64,000 nt of DNA from Bradyrhizobium algeriense (GCF_036924595.1 NZ_JAZHRV010000001.1:4464001-4528000), one strand, 5' to 3'. Shown: positions 37,145-45,855, counted from the first letter of the stretch. Numbers and translations are program-made. The notes: generated by a model not told the origin, from the letters alone.

Positions 37145-38224
37145 CTAAACGTGGTCGTAGTCCACGACCACCTTGTCCGAACAGGGCCGCGCTTGGCAGG
37201 TCAGGATGTATCCCGCCTTCAGCTCCCACGGCTCCAGCGAATAATTGACCTCCATCTGCGCATCGCCCTCGACCAGCTTGGCGCGGCAGGTCGAGCACAT
37301 GCCGCCCTTGCAGGCGAACGGCAGATCCATGCCGGCGCGCAACGCCGCGTCGAGGATGGCCTCACCTTCAGCGACCGGCACCTCGCGTCGTTTTCCATCG
37401 ATGATCAAGGACGCCATCGCCCTGGGCGGCGCGGACGCTTCGATCATCTTCTTCGGACGCGGCTTGCCGCCGAACTCGGAGACGAAGCGCTCCACATGAA
37501 TGCGATCCTCGGCGATGCCGATGTCGCGGCAGGTCGCCTCGATGTCCTCGCTCATGCCCATCGGGCCGCAGATGAAGACGTGATCGACGCTTGAAGCCGG
37601 CACCAGCGAGCGCAGCAGCACGCGCACCTTCTCGCCGTCGAGCCGGCCGTGCAGGATCGGAATATCCTGCTCTTCGCCCGAAATGACGTGGAAGAGCGAA
37701 AGCTGCTGCATGAAGCGGTCCTTCAATTCCTCCAACTTTTCGAGGAACAGCATGCTCGATGTTGTGCGGTTGCCATAGAACAGGAAGAAGCGGCTATCGG
37801 GTTCGCGCGCCAGCACGCCCTTGACGATCGACAGGATCGGCGTGATCCCGCTTCCCGCGGCAAAGCCGACATAGATCCGCGCCTCTTCCGGCGCATGGGC
37901 GATGCCGAAGCGACCGGTCGGCGTCATCACATCGAGTTCGTCGCCGCTCTTCAACTCTTCCGCGGCCCAATTGGAGAACGCGCCGCCGTCGACTTTCTTC
38001 ACGGCGATGCGCAATTCGCCATCGTCAGGGCCGGAACAAATCGAATAGGAGCGGCGTACTTCTTCGCCGTCCATCGTCGTGCGCAAGGTGAGGTATTGCC
38101 CTGGCATAAAGCTGTAGTCGCTTTCCAGCTCTTTCGGGATCGCAAACGTCATCGACACTGCGTCGGCCGCTTCGCGGCGGATGTCGTTGACGGCGAGACG
38201 GTGAAAGCGCGGTGCGTGGGACAT
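37145..38224 (-). CDS. paaE: Phenylacetyl-CoA epoxidase reductase subunit PaaE
   Basis: A 359-residue reductase that passes electrons from NADPH to the PaaABC oxygenase. The N-terminal part binds FAD (GQYLTLRTTMDGEEVRRSYS) and NAD(P) (FAAGSGITPILSI). The C-terminal part is a plant-type 2Fe-2S ferredoxin with CKGGMCSTC and a last cysteine in LTCQARPC. ATG 38224 lies two bases after the paaD stop codon, so translation is coupled. Confidence 0.95.
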   Translation of the reverse strand: MSHAPRFHRLAVNDIRREAADAVSMTFAIPKELESDYSFMPGQYLTLRTTMDGEEVRRSYSICSGPDDGELRIAVKKVDGGAFSNWAAEELKSGDELDVMTPTGRFGIAHAPEEARIYVGFAAGSGITPILSIVKGVLAREPDSRFFLFYGNRTTSSMLFLEKLEELKDRFMQQLSLFHVISGEEQDIPILHGRLDGEKVRVLLRSLVPASSVDHVFICGPMGMSEDIEATCRDIGIAEDRIHVERFVSEFGGKPRPKKMIEASAPPRAMASLIIDGKRREVPVAEGEAILDAALRAGMDLPFACKGGMCSTCRAKLVEGDAQMEVNYSLEPWELKAGYILTCQARPCSDKVVVDYDHV

Positions 38225-38226
38225 GA

Positions 38227-38730
38227 TTAATGACACTTGAAATAATCGAACGGTTCACGGCAGCTCTTGCAGCGCCACAGCGCCTTGCAGGAGGTCGAGC
38301 CGAATTCGGAAAGCAATTCGGTATTCTGCGAGCCGCATTGCGGACAGGCCACCTGCTGCTCGCCGAACAGCGCGCGGCGTGAAGTTGAGGCCTGCGGCGG
38401 AGCGATACCGTATTGCCGCAGCTTGCTGCGGCCGTCCTCGCTCATCCAGTCCGTGGTCCAGGCCGGCGACAGCACCGTGCGGACGGTCGGCCGCGCAATG
38501 CCGGCGCGCGCCAGCGCGAGCTCGATCTCCAGAGCGATCATGTTCATGGCGGGACAGCCGGAATAGGTCGGCGTGATCGCGACCTCAACGCGGCCGTCAT
38601 GGACCTCGACCTCGCGCAGCACGCCGAGATCGGCGATGGTGAGCACGGGAATCTCGGGATCGACCACTTGCGCAGCCGCTTCCCAGGCGCGACGGCGCAG
38701 ATCGCTATCGTTGAGAATGGCCGTTACCAT
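38227..38730 (-). CDS. paaD: Phenylacetyl-CoA epoxidase assembly subunit PaaD
   Basis: A 167-residue protein with an N-terminal MIP18/DUF59 domain (VVDPEIPVLTIADLG, residues 22-36) and a C-terminal zinc ribbon (CPQC 129-132 and CKSC 154-157). PaaD is needed for the epoxidase, probably for iron-sulfur or metal maturation. Its start overlaps the end of paaC by 7 bases. Confidence 0.94.
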   Translation of the reverse strand: MVTAILNDSDLRRRAWEAAAQVVDPEIPVLTIADLGVLREVEVHDGRVEVAITPTYSGCPAMNMIALEIELALARAGIARPTVRTVLSPAWTTDWMSEDGRSKLRQYGIAPPQASTSRRALFGEQQVACPQCGSQNTELLSEFGSTSCKALWRCKSCREPFDYFKCH

Positions 38731-39500
38731 GTCGCCCCCGGAAAGGTCCGCTGCATCGACTGCAGCTCGCTGAGGAGATGGCCGAGATGCTCGCTGTGCC
38801 GGCCGCTGCGGCCGCCCTGCTGCATCCAGTCGTTCTTCGGCAACGCAAGCGTCGCCTCGCTAACGACGCCCGTGATCGTCTTCAACCATTGCGAACGCAA
38901 CGGCGCGGGATCGATCGCGATGCCGGCATCGATCAGCGCGCGCTCGCTGTCGTCGACGGCGAACATCTCACCGGTAAAGGCCCAGAGCTCGTCGATCGCA
39001 GATTGAGCGCGGCGGTGGCTTTCCTCGGTGCCGTCGCCGAGGCGGACGATCCATTCCGAACAGTGCCTGACGTGATAGGCGCTTTCCTTTTCCGACTTCG
39101 CCGCGATCGCCGCCAGCGTCGGATCGCCGGAGCACATCATTGCCCGCCAATAGAGATCGGCGAAGGTGGCGTAGAAGAATTGCCGCACCATGGTACGCGC
39201 GAAATCGCCATTGGGCTGTTCCAGCAACAGCAAATTGCGGTACTGCCTGACGTCGCGGAGATAGGCGAACTTGTCCTCGTCGTTATCCTTGCCCTCGACC
39301 TTGGCCGCATAGGAATAGAGCTCGCGCGCCTGGCCAAGCAGATCGAGGCCCATATTGGCGAGCGCCATGTCCTCTTCCAGCATCGGCGCATGACCGCACC
39401 ATTCCGACAGCCGGTGCCCGAGGATCAGCGCATCGTCGGCGCGGCGCAAGGTGTAGAGCACCAGCGGGGTCTCGGAGACAGAGATGTTGGCGACGATCAT
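38724..39500 (-). CDS. paaC: Phenylacetyl-CoA epoxidase subunit PaaC
   Basis: A 258-residue ferritin-like helical protein that forms the structural partner of PaaA. Typical segments are LILGHRLSEWCGHAPMLEED in part, and FAYLRDVRQYRNLLLLEQPN. AGGTGA six bases upstream marks ATG 39500 as the start. A hairpin repeat lies between this gene and paaB. Confidence 0.94.
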   Translation of the reverse strand: MIVANISVSETPLVLYTLRRADDALILGHRLSEWCGHAPMLEEDMALANMGLDLLGQARELYSYAAKVEGKDNDEDKFAYLRDVRQYRNLLLLEQPNGDFARTMVRQFFYATFADLYWRAMMCSGDPTLAAIAAKSEKESAYHVRHCSEWIVRLGDGTEESHRRAQSAIDELWAFTGEMFAVDDSERALIDAGIAIDPAPLRSQWLKTITGVVSEATLALPKNDWMQQGGRSGRHSEHLGHLLSELQSMQRTFPGATW

Positions 39501-39523
39501 TTTCAATCACCTGTTAGCAGTCG

Positions 39524-39607
39524 TCGTCATTGCGAGGAGCGAAGCGACGAAGCAATCCAGACTTTCTTTGCGGCGCGATGGATTGCTTCGCTGCGCTCGC
39601 AATGACG
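39524..39607. repeat. Palindromic repeat pair inside the paa operon (paaC-paaB gap)
   Basis: Two inverted copies (about 39524-39560 and 39579-39607) of the same repeat core found around the GIY-YIG gene. They fill the 114-base gap between paaB and paaC, while the other gaps in the paa unit are short. In mRNA they would form a strong hairpin that could change the PaaB:PaaC ratio. Confidence 0.8.
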
Positions 39608-39614
39608 GAAAAAC

Positions 39615-39902
39615 CTACATATGTCCCACTTCATCCGGCACGTCGTAAAACGTCGGGTGCCGATAGATTTTCGATTCCGCCGGTTCGAACATCATGCCCT
39701 TCTCGGACGGATCGGACGCAGTGATCGCATTCGAGGGCACCACCCAGATCGAGAGGCCCTCGCCGCGGCGGGTATAGATGTCGCGCGCGGCCTGCAGCGC
39801 CAGGGTCGCGTCGGTCGCGTGCAGCGATCCGACATGCTTGTGCGCCAGCCCGTTGCGGCTGCGGATGAAGACCTCCCAGAGCGGAATGTTCGGCGTTGCC
39901 AT
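39615..39902 (-). CDS. paaB: Phenylacetyl-CoA epoxidase subunit PaaB
   Basis: A 95-residue small subunit thought to bridge PaaAC and help reductase interaction. PLWEVFIRSRNGLAHKHVGS and ARDIYTRRGEGLSIWVVP are diagnostic. It lies 11 bases after paaA. Confidence 0.95.
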   Translation of the reverse strand: MATPNIPLWEVFIRSRNGLAHKHVGSLHATDATLALQAARDIYTRRGEGLSIWVVPSNAITASDPSEKGMMFEPAESKIYRHPTFYDVPDEVGHM

Positions 39903-39913
39903 CGCGGGTCTCC

Positions 39914-40906
39914 CTACTCTGCAGCCTGCAAGGCGGCGCGCTGCCGGCGCTTCTCGGCATAGGCCATCGCCGCCTCGCGCACCCAGGCACCATCCTCATG
40001 CGCCTTCCGCCGCGCCGCGAGGCGATCGCGGTTGCAGGGACCGTTGCCGGCCAGCACCTGCTTGAACTCTTCCCAATCGATCGCGCTGTATTCCCAGTTG
40101 CCCGCTTCGTTCTGTTTCATGCCGGGATCTGGAATCGTAAGTCCCAGGAACTGCGCCTGCGGCACGGTCGCATCGACGAATTTCTGGCGCAGCTCGTCGT
40201 TGGAGAAGCGCTTGATCTTCCACTTGGTCGAGGTGTCCGAGTGCTGGCTGGCCTGGTCGGGCGGACCGAACATCATCAGCACCGGCCACCACCAGCGGTT
40301 CAGCGCGTCCTGCGCCATCGCTTTCTGTTCGTCGGTGCCGCGGCACAGCATCAGCATGATCTCAAAGCCCTGGCGCTGATGGAAGGACTCCTCCTTGCAG
40401 ACGCGGATCATCGCGCGCGCATAGGGACCATAGGAGCAGCGGCACAGCGGGATCTGGTTCATGATCGCCGCGCCGTCGACCAGCCAGCCGATCGTGCCGA
40501 TGTCGGCCCAGGTCAGCGTCGGATAGTTGAATATCGAGGAATACTTTGCTTTGCCGGCCAGCATCAGGTCGACCAGTTCTTCGCGTGAAGTGCCGAGCGT
40601 TTCGGCGGCGGCGTAGAGATAGAGCCCGTGGCCGCATTCGTCCTGCACCTTGGCGAGCAATGCGGCCTTGCGGCGCAGCGACGGCGCACGGGTGATCCAG
40701 TTGCCTTCGGGCAGCATGCCGACGATTTCGGAATGCGCGTGCTGGGAAATCTGCCGCGTCAGCGTCTTGCGGTAGGCCGCCGGCATCCAGTCGTTGGGCT
40801 CGATGCGTTCGTCGCTATCGATACGCGCCTGAAACTGCGCGGCCCGCGCGGCGTCCTCAATGTGGCGGTCTTCGCCCTCGGACGAATTGAGCGCCTGCGT
40901 ATACAT
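39914..40906 (-). CDS. paaA: Phenylacetyl-CoA epoxidase catalytic subunit PaaA
   Basis: A 330-residue ferritin-like di-iron subunit that converts phenylacetyl-CoA to its ring 1,2-epoxide. Carboxylate/histidine ligand regions are visible in [20 protein letters not shown] and [18 protein letters not shown]. The start follows AGGGAGG six bases upstream. It is the first gene of the paaABCDE-paaI-paaK unit. Confidence 0.96.
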   Translation of the reverse strand: MYTQALNSSEGEDRHIEDAARAAQFQARIDSDERIEPNDWMPAAYRKTLTRQISQHAHSEIVGMLPEGNWITRAPSLRRKAALLAKVQDECGHGLYLYAAAETLGTSREELVDLMLAGKAKYSSIFNYPTLTWADIGTIGWLVDGAAIMNQIPLCRCSYGPYARAMIRVCKEESFHQRQGFEIMLMLCRGTDEQKAMAQDALNRWWWPVLMMFGPPDQASQHSDTSTKWKIKRFSNDELRQKFVDATVPQAQFLGLTIPDPGMKQNEAGNWEYSAIDWEEFKQVLAGNGPCNRDRLAARRKAHEDGAWVREAAMAYAEKRRQRAALQAAE

Positions 40907-40981
40907 GGCGGACCTCCCTGATATCGTTGGGAGGAAATATATAACATAAATTTAGATGCGCAATATATTTCTGTAACATAT
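40907..40981 (-). promoter_or_regulatory. paaA promoter region with direct repeats
   Basis: An AT-rich 75-base gap between paaX and paaA. On the minus strand a possible -35 ttgcgc and -10 tatatt lie 16 bases apart. Two direct repeats of the type tatgttaca/tatgttata overlap the promoter area. They are candidates for PaaX binding, though they do not match the enterobacterial PaaX box as I know it. Confidence 0.45.
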
Positions 40982-41851
40982 TTACGGATCGCCGAAACGC
41001 CTCGAAAGTTCCGCGACGGGCTTTGGCAAAGGCCCATTTTCGTTGGTCGCATGGCGGTCAAGCCATTGTTCCGACGCGGGAAGTAGCGCGCGATAGATTT
41101 CGCCGCAGAGCGCGCGGGCCGCCCTGCCCGGCCAGTCCGCCGGCAGCAACGCCATCGGCAGCAAGGGATCGCGCAGCACGACGCGGCGGTAATGGTGGAT
41201 CAGGAGAATCCGCGCGGTGAAGGCGTCGGCCTTCGTCAGCCGCTCGCCGCTGACGATCCAGCCGTGCAGCGGCTCGAAGGTTTTCATGAACTTCTGATAG
41301 GCGTCGGCGGTGCGATGCAGCGGCCAGCTTTCGCTGAGCAAGCGCCGCCCGCTGTCGTCTTCGGCGGAGACTTCGAGGCGGATGGCGCCCGAGGCTTCCT
41401 CCGGCACCGGCACGCCCGAAGGCGCAACCCACACGCCTGGCAGCGGACTGCCGAAACCCGCATTCTTCAGCGCCTCGCGCGAGGCGTCGCGGTCTTCGCC
41501 ATTGCCGATCAGCAGCAGTTCAAAGCGCCCGGTCCAGTCAGAAGCCGGCGGGCCGTAGATGTGTTTCGTTGCGATATCAAAAGTTTGCCGCCCACTCTGC
41601 ACCAGACGGTAGAAGCTGTTGCGGCCGACTTTATTGCGTTCGAACCAGCCGTCGGCGGTCAGCCTGGACATCGCGGTGCGCACGACGCTGGCGTCGATGT
41701 CGAGCTGTTCGAAGAATTCGAGCAACGTGCCGAGCCAGACCGAGCCGCCGCGCGGCACGATGGCATCGCCGAAGACGGTGATGACGATCGAACCGGTGCG
41801 CGACGGTTCTCGCTTCAATTGCTGGATGATGCGGGCAAGCGGTGGCGGCAT
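40982..41851 (-). CDS. paaX: Phenylacetic acid degradation repressor PaaX
   Basis: A 289-residue GntR-like repressor that responds to phenylacetyl-CoA. The N-terminal winged helix (VFGDAIVPRGGSVWLGTLLE, DASVVRTAMSRLTADGW) and the C-terminal PaaX domain are both present. It lies directly upstream of paaA on the same strand, so it may bind the promoter between them. Confidence 0.93.
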   Translation of the reverse strand: MPPPLARIIQQLKREPSRTGSIVITVFGDAIVPRGGSVWLGTLLEFFEQLDIDASVVRTAMSRLTADGWFERNKVGRNSFYRLVQSGRQTFDIATKHIYGPPASDWTGRFELLLIGNGEDRDASREALKNAGFGSPLPGVWVAPSGVPVPEEASGAIRLEVSAEDDSGRRLLSESWPLHRTADAYQKFMKTFEPLHGWIVSGERLTKADAFTARILLIHHYRRVVLRDPLLPMALLPADWPGRAARALCGEIYRALLPASEQWLDRHATNENGPLPKPVAELSRRFGDP

Positions 41852-41894
41852 GCGTCAAGGCATACCGCGTTTTTTGGATTTGCGACAACGGTGG

Positions 41895-42048
41895 CTGCCT
41901 CTCCCTCTCCCCGTTCTTCACGGGGAGAGGGTTGGGGTGAGGGGCTGCCTCCGCAAATTCGATAGACGTGAGTACGCGGAGAGCGCCCCTCACCCGGATC
42001 GATCTGACGATGCGATCCGACCTCTCCCCGCAAGAGCGGGGCGAGGTA
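41895..42048. repeat. Composite palindromic repeat between paaX and hydrolase gene
   Basis: Contains a short hairpin with ctccccgttcttcacgggg, segments gtgagggg and cccctcac facing each other, and a second ctccccgcaagagcgggg hairpin. It is related in layout to the repeat at 24253-24440. It lies upstream of paaX and downstream of the hydrolase at 42064. Confidence 0.7.
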
Positions 42049-42063
42049 AGATAACCGCGCCAG

Positions 42064-42834
42064 TCAGCGATGCGGATCCGGATAAACCACGCTGCGCCAG
42101 CCGCTTCGATCGAACGGCGACCATTCACCTTCCGCCTGCGCCAGGCGATCGGCCACCGCATAGACGACGGCGGGGTGATGGCCCATGCCGCAATGGCTGC
42201 TCTCGACCTCGATGCTCTCTGATGTCGCTGACGTCTTTTCCATGCAGCCCTGCCAGGCGCAGATGCCATCGGTGCGGCTGAAGATCGCGGTGGTCGGCAC
42301 CGGCGGCGTGCCGGACAGCGCACCGCCGAAACGGGCGTCTTCTTCGTCGGCGCGTCGGCCGCTTGCCATCTCATAAACGCGCCAGGCGTTGGTCGCCTTC
42401 GGTCCCGCGGCAAACGGGCTGCCGAGCGTGATCACGGAGCGCACGCGCTCCGGCATCATCTTGGCGAGCTGGCGTGCGTAGAGACCGCCGAGGCTCCAGC
42501 CGACCAGCGAGACCTTGCGGCCATGGGTGTCGTTCAACTCGTGCACCAGATCGACCATCGCGTTCTGCACGCCGTGGCGCAGCCCGAGATTGCGGCCCTG
42601 GCGCCAGCCGCTGACCGCGTAGCCGCGGCTCTTCAGGAAGCTGCGCAGCGGACGCGTGGAAGTGTCTGATGCAACAAGCCCGGGCAAAACCAGCACCGGA
42701 TGACCATCGCCTCGTGGGGCGAGGCTGAGCAGCGGCAGCGCGCCGAGAAAAGCGCCCAGTTCGGAAATGGCTCGCCCCTCCAGAAACATCAGCGTTCTGG
42801 ACGGCGGCGAAAGCGTCTGTGTAGCAACGGACAT
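42064..42834 (-). CDS. Alpha/beta hydrolase (lipase-like, paralogue of the gene at 55461)
   Basis: A 256-residue hydrolase. GDGHPVLVLPGLVASD near residue 43 precedes the nucleophile motif GWSLGG (Ser114); SRTDGIC and a likely catalytic His in SSHCGMGHHP follow. It aligns along its whole length with the hydrolase at 55461-56261, including GYAVSGWRQGRNLG against GYDTHAWNMGRNLG. AGGAG lies six bases upstream. TGC-rich repeats upstream resemble those of the phasin gene, so it may have a role in storage lipid or polymer turnover (inference). Confidence 0.85.
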   Translation of the reverse strand: MSVATQTLSPPSRTLMFLEGRAISELGAFLGALPLLSLAPRGDGHPVLVLPGLVASDTSTRPLRSFLKSRGYAVSGWRQGRNLGLRHGVQNAMVDLVHELNDTHGRKVSLVGWSLGGLYARQLAKMMPERVRSVITLGSPFAAGPKATNAWRVYEMASGRRADEEDARFGGALSGTPPVPTTAIFSRTDGICAWQGCMEKTSATSESIEVESSHCGMGHHPAVVYAVADRLAQAEGEWSPFDRSGWRSVVYPDPHR

Positions 42835-42894
42835 TATGTCTCCTCTCGGGCGGGCCCCTTACGTCTCGGCAGCCACGCCACTGGTTCAGTTAGA

Positions 42895-42923
42895 CGCAAC
42901 GCAGTAGAATCGTTCGCAACGCA
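42895..42923 (-). promoter_or_regulatory. Paired cgcaacgca repeats upstream of the hydrolase gene
   Basis: Two identical 9-base units (42895-42903 and 42915-42923) start 20 bases apart, about 60 bases upstream of the start codon. The spacing is two helical turns. TGC-rich sites of this type resemble targets of the PHA regulator PhaR in other bacteria; a match here is inference. Confidence 0.4.
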
Positions 42924-43018
42924 ACATTGTTCCATAAAAAGCTAAGGAACCGGTTTTGCCGTTGCAAGCGGGGCAGATCACAGTCGGGACAACTAAAAGC
43001 GTTGACGTGATCAATTAG

Positions 43019-44305
43019 TCACAGCAGCCGCAGCAGGTATTCGAGGGTGTAGAGCGCCAGCCCTGCAAGCCCGCCGATCAGCGAGCCGTTGAAACGGATG
43101 TATTGCAGGTCGCGGCCGATGTTGATTTCGATCAGCGAGATCAACTGCCCCATGTCCCAGGATTTCACCTGATCCGAGATAAAGGTCGAAACGCCGCTCT
43201 TCTGTTCAGCGACGACGGTGCGCATCACCGCAACGAGCCCCTGATTGATTTCGGTGCGCAACTCGGCGTCGCCGGCCAGCGCCTCGCCCGCTTTCACGAA
43301 CATGCGCACCAGATATTGCTCCAGCACCTGCGTCTCGCCCGACGCGCTGCGTTCAAAGAAGGTGCGCACATTCTCCCAGATATGACGCGCCAGGCTGGTC
43401 AGTTCGGGCCGCGCCAAGAGATCGCGCTTCAGGCCGGCGATGCGTTCGGCGTAAGCCGGATCGGTACCGAGGCGGTCGACGAAGGTCAGCACCATACGGT
43501 CGAACTCGCCGCGAAACGGATGTTGGGGATCGTTGCGGACTTCCTCGAAGAACGCGGTCGCCGAGGCTACGATCTTGTTCACCAGAAACTTGTCGGCGCG
43601 ATAGAGTTTTAAAAGCGTCGGCAATTCGGCGCGGATCTTCTCGCGGATCATCGCCATGGTCTCGGCCTGCGTCATCATCTGATGCACGCCGCGAAGGAGA
43701 TCGTCGAGCAGACCCTGATGCCGCCCCTCCTTCACGAATGCGCGCAGCGTACCAGCAGCAAGCGGCGCGAGATCGATCGCCATCAGTTGCGCGGTGATGC
43801 GGCGGCTGACGAAAGTCATCAGCCCGGAATTCTCCGTCGCCGCCACCGCCTCGGGCAACAGCCGCAGCGCGAAGCGTGCGAGATCCTCGCTGCGCTTGCG
43901 GTCGCGCAGCCAGTCGGCGATGAACGAGCCGAAATCGATCTGTCGCAGCTTGGCTTCGACCGGGGCAGATTCGAGAAAATGCACCTCGATGAATTCACCG
44001 AGCTTGTCGGCGATGCGCTGCTGGTTGCTCTGGATGATCGCGGTGTGTGGGATCGGCAGCCCCAGCGGCCTTTTGAACAGCGCCACCACGGCGTACCAGT
44101 CGGCGAGGCCGCCGATGGTGGCGGCCTCGGCAAAGGCCGCGATAAAGCCGAACACCGGATGCACCGGCAGCAACGCCTTCGCGCCGAGGAAAATCGCAAA
44201 CGTCGCCGCCAGCACCCCCGTCGCCAGCAACTTCACACGCCGCAACTCGGCGGCGCGGACGGCGTCGCCGGGAGTGTCGATGCCGAAGGTGGCGGGAAGC
44301 GTCAT
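43019..44305 (-). CDS. DUF445 family membrane protein
   Basis: A 428-residue protein. Hydrophobic segments near residues 28-68 include FGFIAAFAEAATIGGLADWYAVVALFKRP, quoted only in part as AATIGGLADWYAVVALF, a DUF445 hallmark. A long helical middle and a C-terminal hydrophobic anchor (GGLAGLALYTLEYLLRLL) follow. The family is widespread and its function is not established. The start MTLPATFGID is chosen because the upstream extension falls in a repeat. Confidence 0.87.
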   Translation of the reverse strand: MTLPATFGIDTPGDAVRAAELRRVKLLATGVLAATFAIFLGAKALLPVHPVFGFIAAFAEAATIGGLADWYAVVALFKRPLGLPIPHTAIIQSNQQRIADKLGEFIEVHFLESAPVEAKLRQIDFGSFIADWLRDRKRSEDLARFALRLLPEAVAATENSGLMTFVSRRITAQLMAIDLAPLAAGTLRAFVKEGRHQGLLDDLLRGVHQMMTQAETMAMIREKIRAELPTLLKLYRADKFLVNKIVASATAFFEEVRNDPQHPFRGEFDRMVLTFVDRLGTDPAYAERIAGLKRDLLARPELTSLARHIWENVRTFFERSASGETQVLEQYLVRMFVKAGEALAGDAELRTEINQGLVAVMRTVVAEQKSGVSTFISDQVKSWDMGQLISLIEINIGRDLQYIRFNGSLIGGLAGLALYTLEYLLRLL

Positions 44306-44335
44306 GATTTGGAGTCTACCGCGATGCCCCACTGC

Positions 44336-44456
44336 CGTCATGGCCGGGCTTGTCCCGGCCATCCACGTCTTGATCAACCCAAGCAAGAAAGACGTGGATG
44401 CCCGGGTCAATCTAGCGCGAAGACGCGCTTCGCGCTTCTGCCCGGGCATGACGTGG
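44336..44456. repeat. Palindromic repeat cluster upstream of the DUF445 gene
   Basis: Outer arms cgtcatggccggg and tgcccgggcatgacg, an inner pair atccacgtctt and aagacgtggat, and a central hairpin gcgcgaa-gacgcgc-ttcgcgc. The outer arms match the repeat at 673-742. Confidence 0.75.
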
Positions 44457-44463
44457 AGAGGAC

Positions 44464-44492
44464 AAAAAGAAGGCCCGCCAAAAGCGGGCCTT
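44464..44492 (-). terminator. Intrinsic terminator of the phasin gene
   Basis: On the minus strand a perfect 9-bp stem (aaggcccgc and gcgggcctt) with a 5-base loop is followed by a T-rich tract. It begins 29 bases past the phasin stop codon. The strong terminator fits a highly expressed single gene. Confidence 0.88.
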
Positions 44493-44521
44493 CGAAAATG
44501 CAGTTGTCAGGCGGATCGCGA

Positions 44522-44998
44522 TCAGGCGGTCTTGGAATAGACCTTGGCGAAGTTGTCCTGCGCGTTCTTGGCACCCTCGGTGACGAGCTTGCCGAGATAT
44601 TCGGTGCTGGCCTTCGCCCGCGAGACGAGCACTTCGCCACGCGCACGGACCAGGTCCGACTGGATCTGGGCGGCTTCGCTCAGCGACTTGGCCGACGCGA
44701 GCTTGTCGATGCCGGCGAAGAACGCTTCCGCGTCCTGATAGAACGCCTGCTGGATGTTGCGGCTGATCTTGGCGGCCTCGGAAACCGAACCGGCAACGGC
44801 GGTCTCGATCGCAGCGGTCGCCTTCTCCGAACCTGCGTAAAAGTCGGCAGCGCGCTCCTTGGCGGTCTCGGCCTGCTTCTTCACGAATTCACGGGCGGCT
44901 TCCGGAACTTCCAGGTTCTGAAGCTTGGTGAACGCCTCGGTGACGGGCGCGAAGGCTTCCTTGACGGTGTTCAGCACGGAATTGGTTTCGGTGGTCAT
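44522..44998 (-). CDS. Phasin family protein
   Basis: A 158-residue, mostly alpha-helical protein that coats PHA granules. Characteristic stretches are NLEVPEAAREFVKKQAETAK near residue 30 and RNIQQAFYQDAEAFFAGIDKL in part near 85. The start MTTETNSVLN has GGAGAG seven bases upstream. It lies about 260 bases after the phaE-phaC-GNAT unit and has its own promoter region and terminator. Confidence 0.92.
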   Translation of the reverse strand: MTTETNSVLNTVKEAFAPVTEAFTKLQNLEVPEAAREFVKKQAETAKERAADFYAGSEKATAAIETAVAGSVSEAAKISRNIQQAFYQDAEAFFAGIDKLASAKSLSEAAQIQSDLVRARGEVLVSRAKASTEYLGKLVTEGAKNAQDNFAKVYSKTA

Positions 44999-45085
44999 TG
45001 GGGGTCTCTCCATCCTCAGGTTTGAGCTATGGGCTCACCCCGTCCGGATTGGCCCGGGGCAGGAGTGTTGTGCCATAGTTAATGG

Positions 45086-45113
45086 TGCGGCGCAACATCA
45101 ATGTTGCAGCGCG
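45086..45113 (-). promoter_or_regulatory. TGC-rich palindrome upstream of the phasin gene
   Basis: gcaacat and atgttgc arms separated by two bases lie at 45092-45107. They overlap tgcggcgca (45086-45094) and are followed by gcagcgc. The site is about 90 bases upstream of the start codon. PhaR in other bacteria binds TGC-rich palindromes before phasin genes, so this is a candidate PhaR operator. Confidence 0.5.
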
Positions 45114-45261
45114 ATATCACGAATTCGTGAAAAGCCTGATAGATGGGCGCCTTGCCCGCTGAACCGGCAAAAGTATGACTTTAGTCTAATGCCGGAGCCG
45201 CCACGCTCTACTTTGCATGGGGTTGTTTTGCGAGTTTTGTGTCCGGGCGGTGTCCGGCCGG

Positions 45262-45855
45262 TCAGTGCTGAACCGCCCCCGGCAGCCCATAAGCTTCCAT
45301 CTGGGCGCGCACCTGCGCCACATTATGTCCGAGCACGACGATGTCGTGCTTCTTGCCGTCGACGTCCCGGACGTGGTCCCGCAGCAGGGCCTCGGCCTTG
45401 AAGCCAAGGCTTTCGAACAGCGCGATCGCCGCCTGCTGGTCGACCGTCATCTGCACCGACAGCTTTTCCAGGCCGGCGCCCAGGGCAATGGCAAAAGTCT
45501 CCTGCGACAGCGCCCGGCCGACCCCCTGCCCGCGGACATCCAGCGACACCACCATCCGGATCTCGCCGACATGGGGCGACCAGGAATGTGGGTCGCGCAC
45601 CAGCGTGCCGCAGCCGACCACCGTGCCGTTTTTCACCGCCAGCAGGCTGACGATGGCGCCGCGCTCGATCTCGTTGACCCAGGCCGACAGCACTTTGGGC
45701 TGACTGATATTGCGCGGCAGGAACAGCAGATCGTGCGTCGGGAGCTTTTGCGCAAACGCCAGCACGGCGGCTTCGTCGCTGCGCGCCATCATGCGGAATT
45801 CAATGTCGCCGGCGTCGGTCTTGACGTGGCGCGGATAGGAACGTGTTTCGCTCAT
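45262..45855 (-). CDS. GNAT-family acetyltransferase
   Basis: A 197-residue N-acetyltransferase. The acetyl-CoA binding motif A is VSLDVRGQGVGRALSQETF near residue 107 and LFESLGFKAEALLRD near 150. Its start overlaps the phaC stop by four bases, so it is coexpressed with the PHA synthase. The acceptor is unknown; a regulatory acetylation role for the polymer machinery is possible but unproven. Confidence 0.88.
   Translation of the reverse strand: MSETRSYPRHVKTDAGDIEFRMMARSDEAAVLAFAQKLPTHDLLFLPRNISQPKVLSAWVNEIERGAIVSLLAVKNGTVVGCGTLVRDPHSWSPHVGEIRMVVSLDVRGQGVGRALSQETFAIALGAGLEKLSVQMTVDQQAAIALFESLGFKAEALLRDHVRDVDGKKHDIVVLGHNVAQVRAQMEAYGLPGAVQH

Noticed and set aside
42998-43016. FNR/FixK-type box (ttgac-N-atcaa) upstream of the hydrolase
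   Set aside because: The half-sites are one base too close for an FNR or FixK site, and the match is short.
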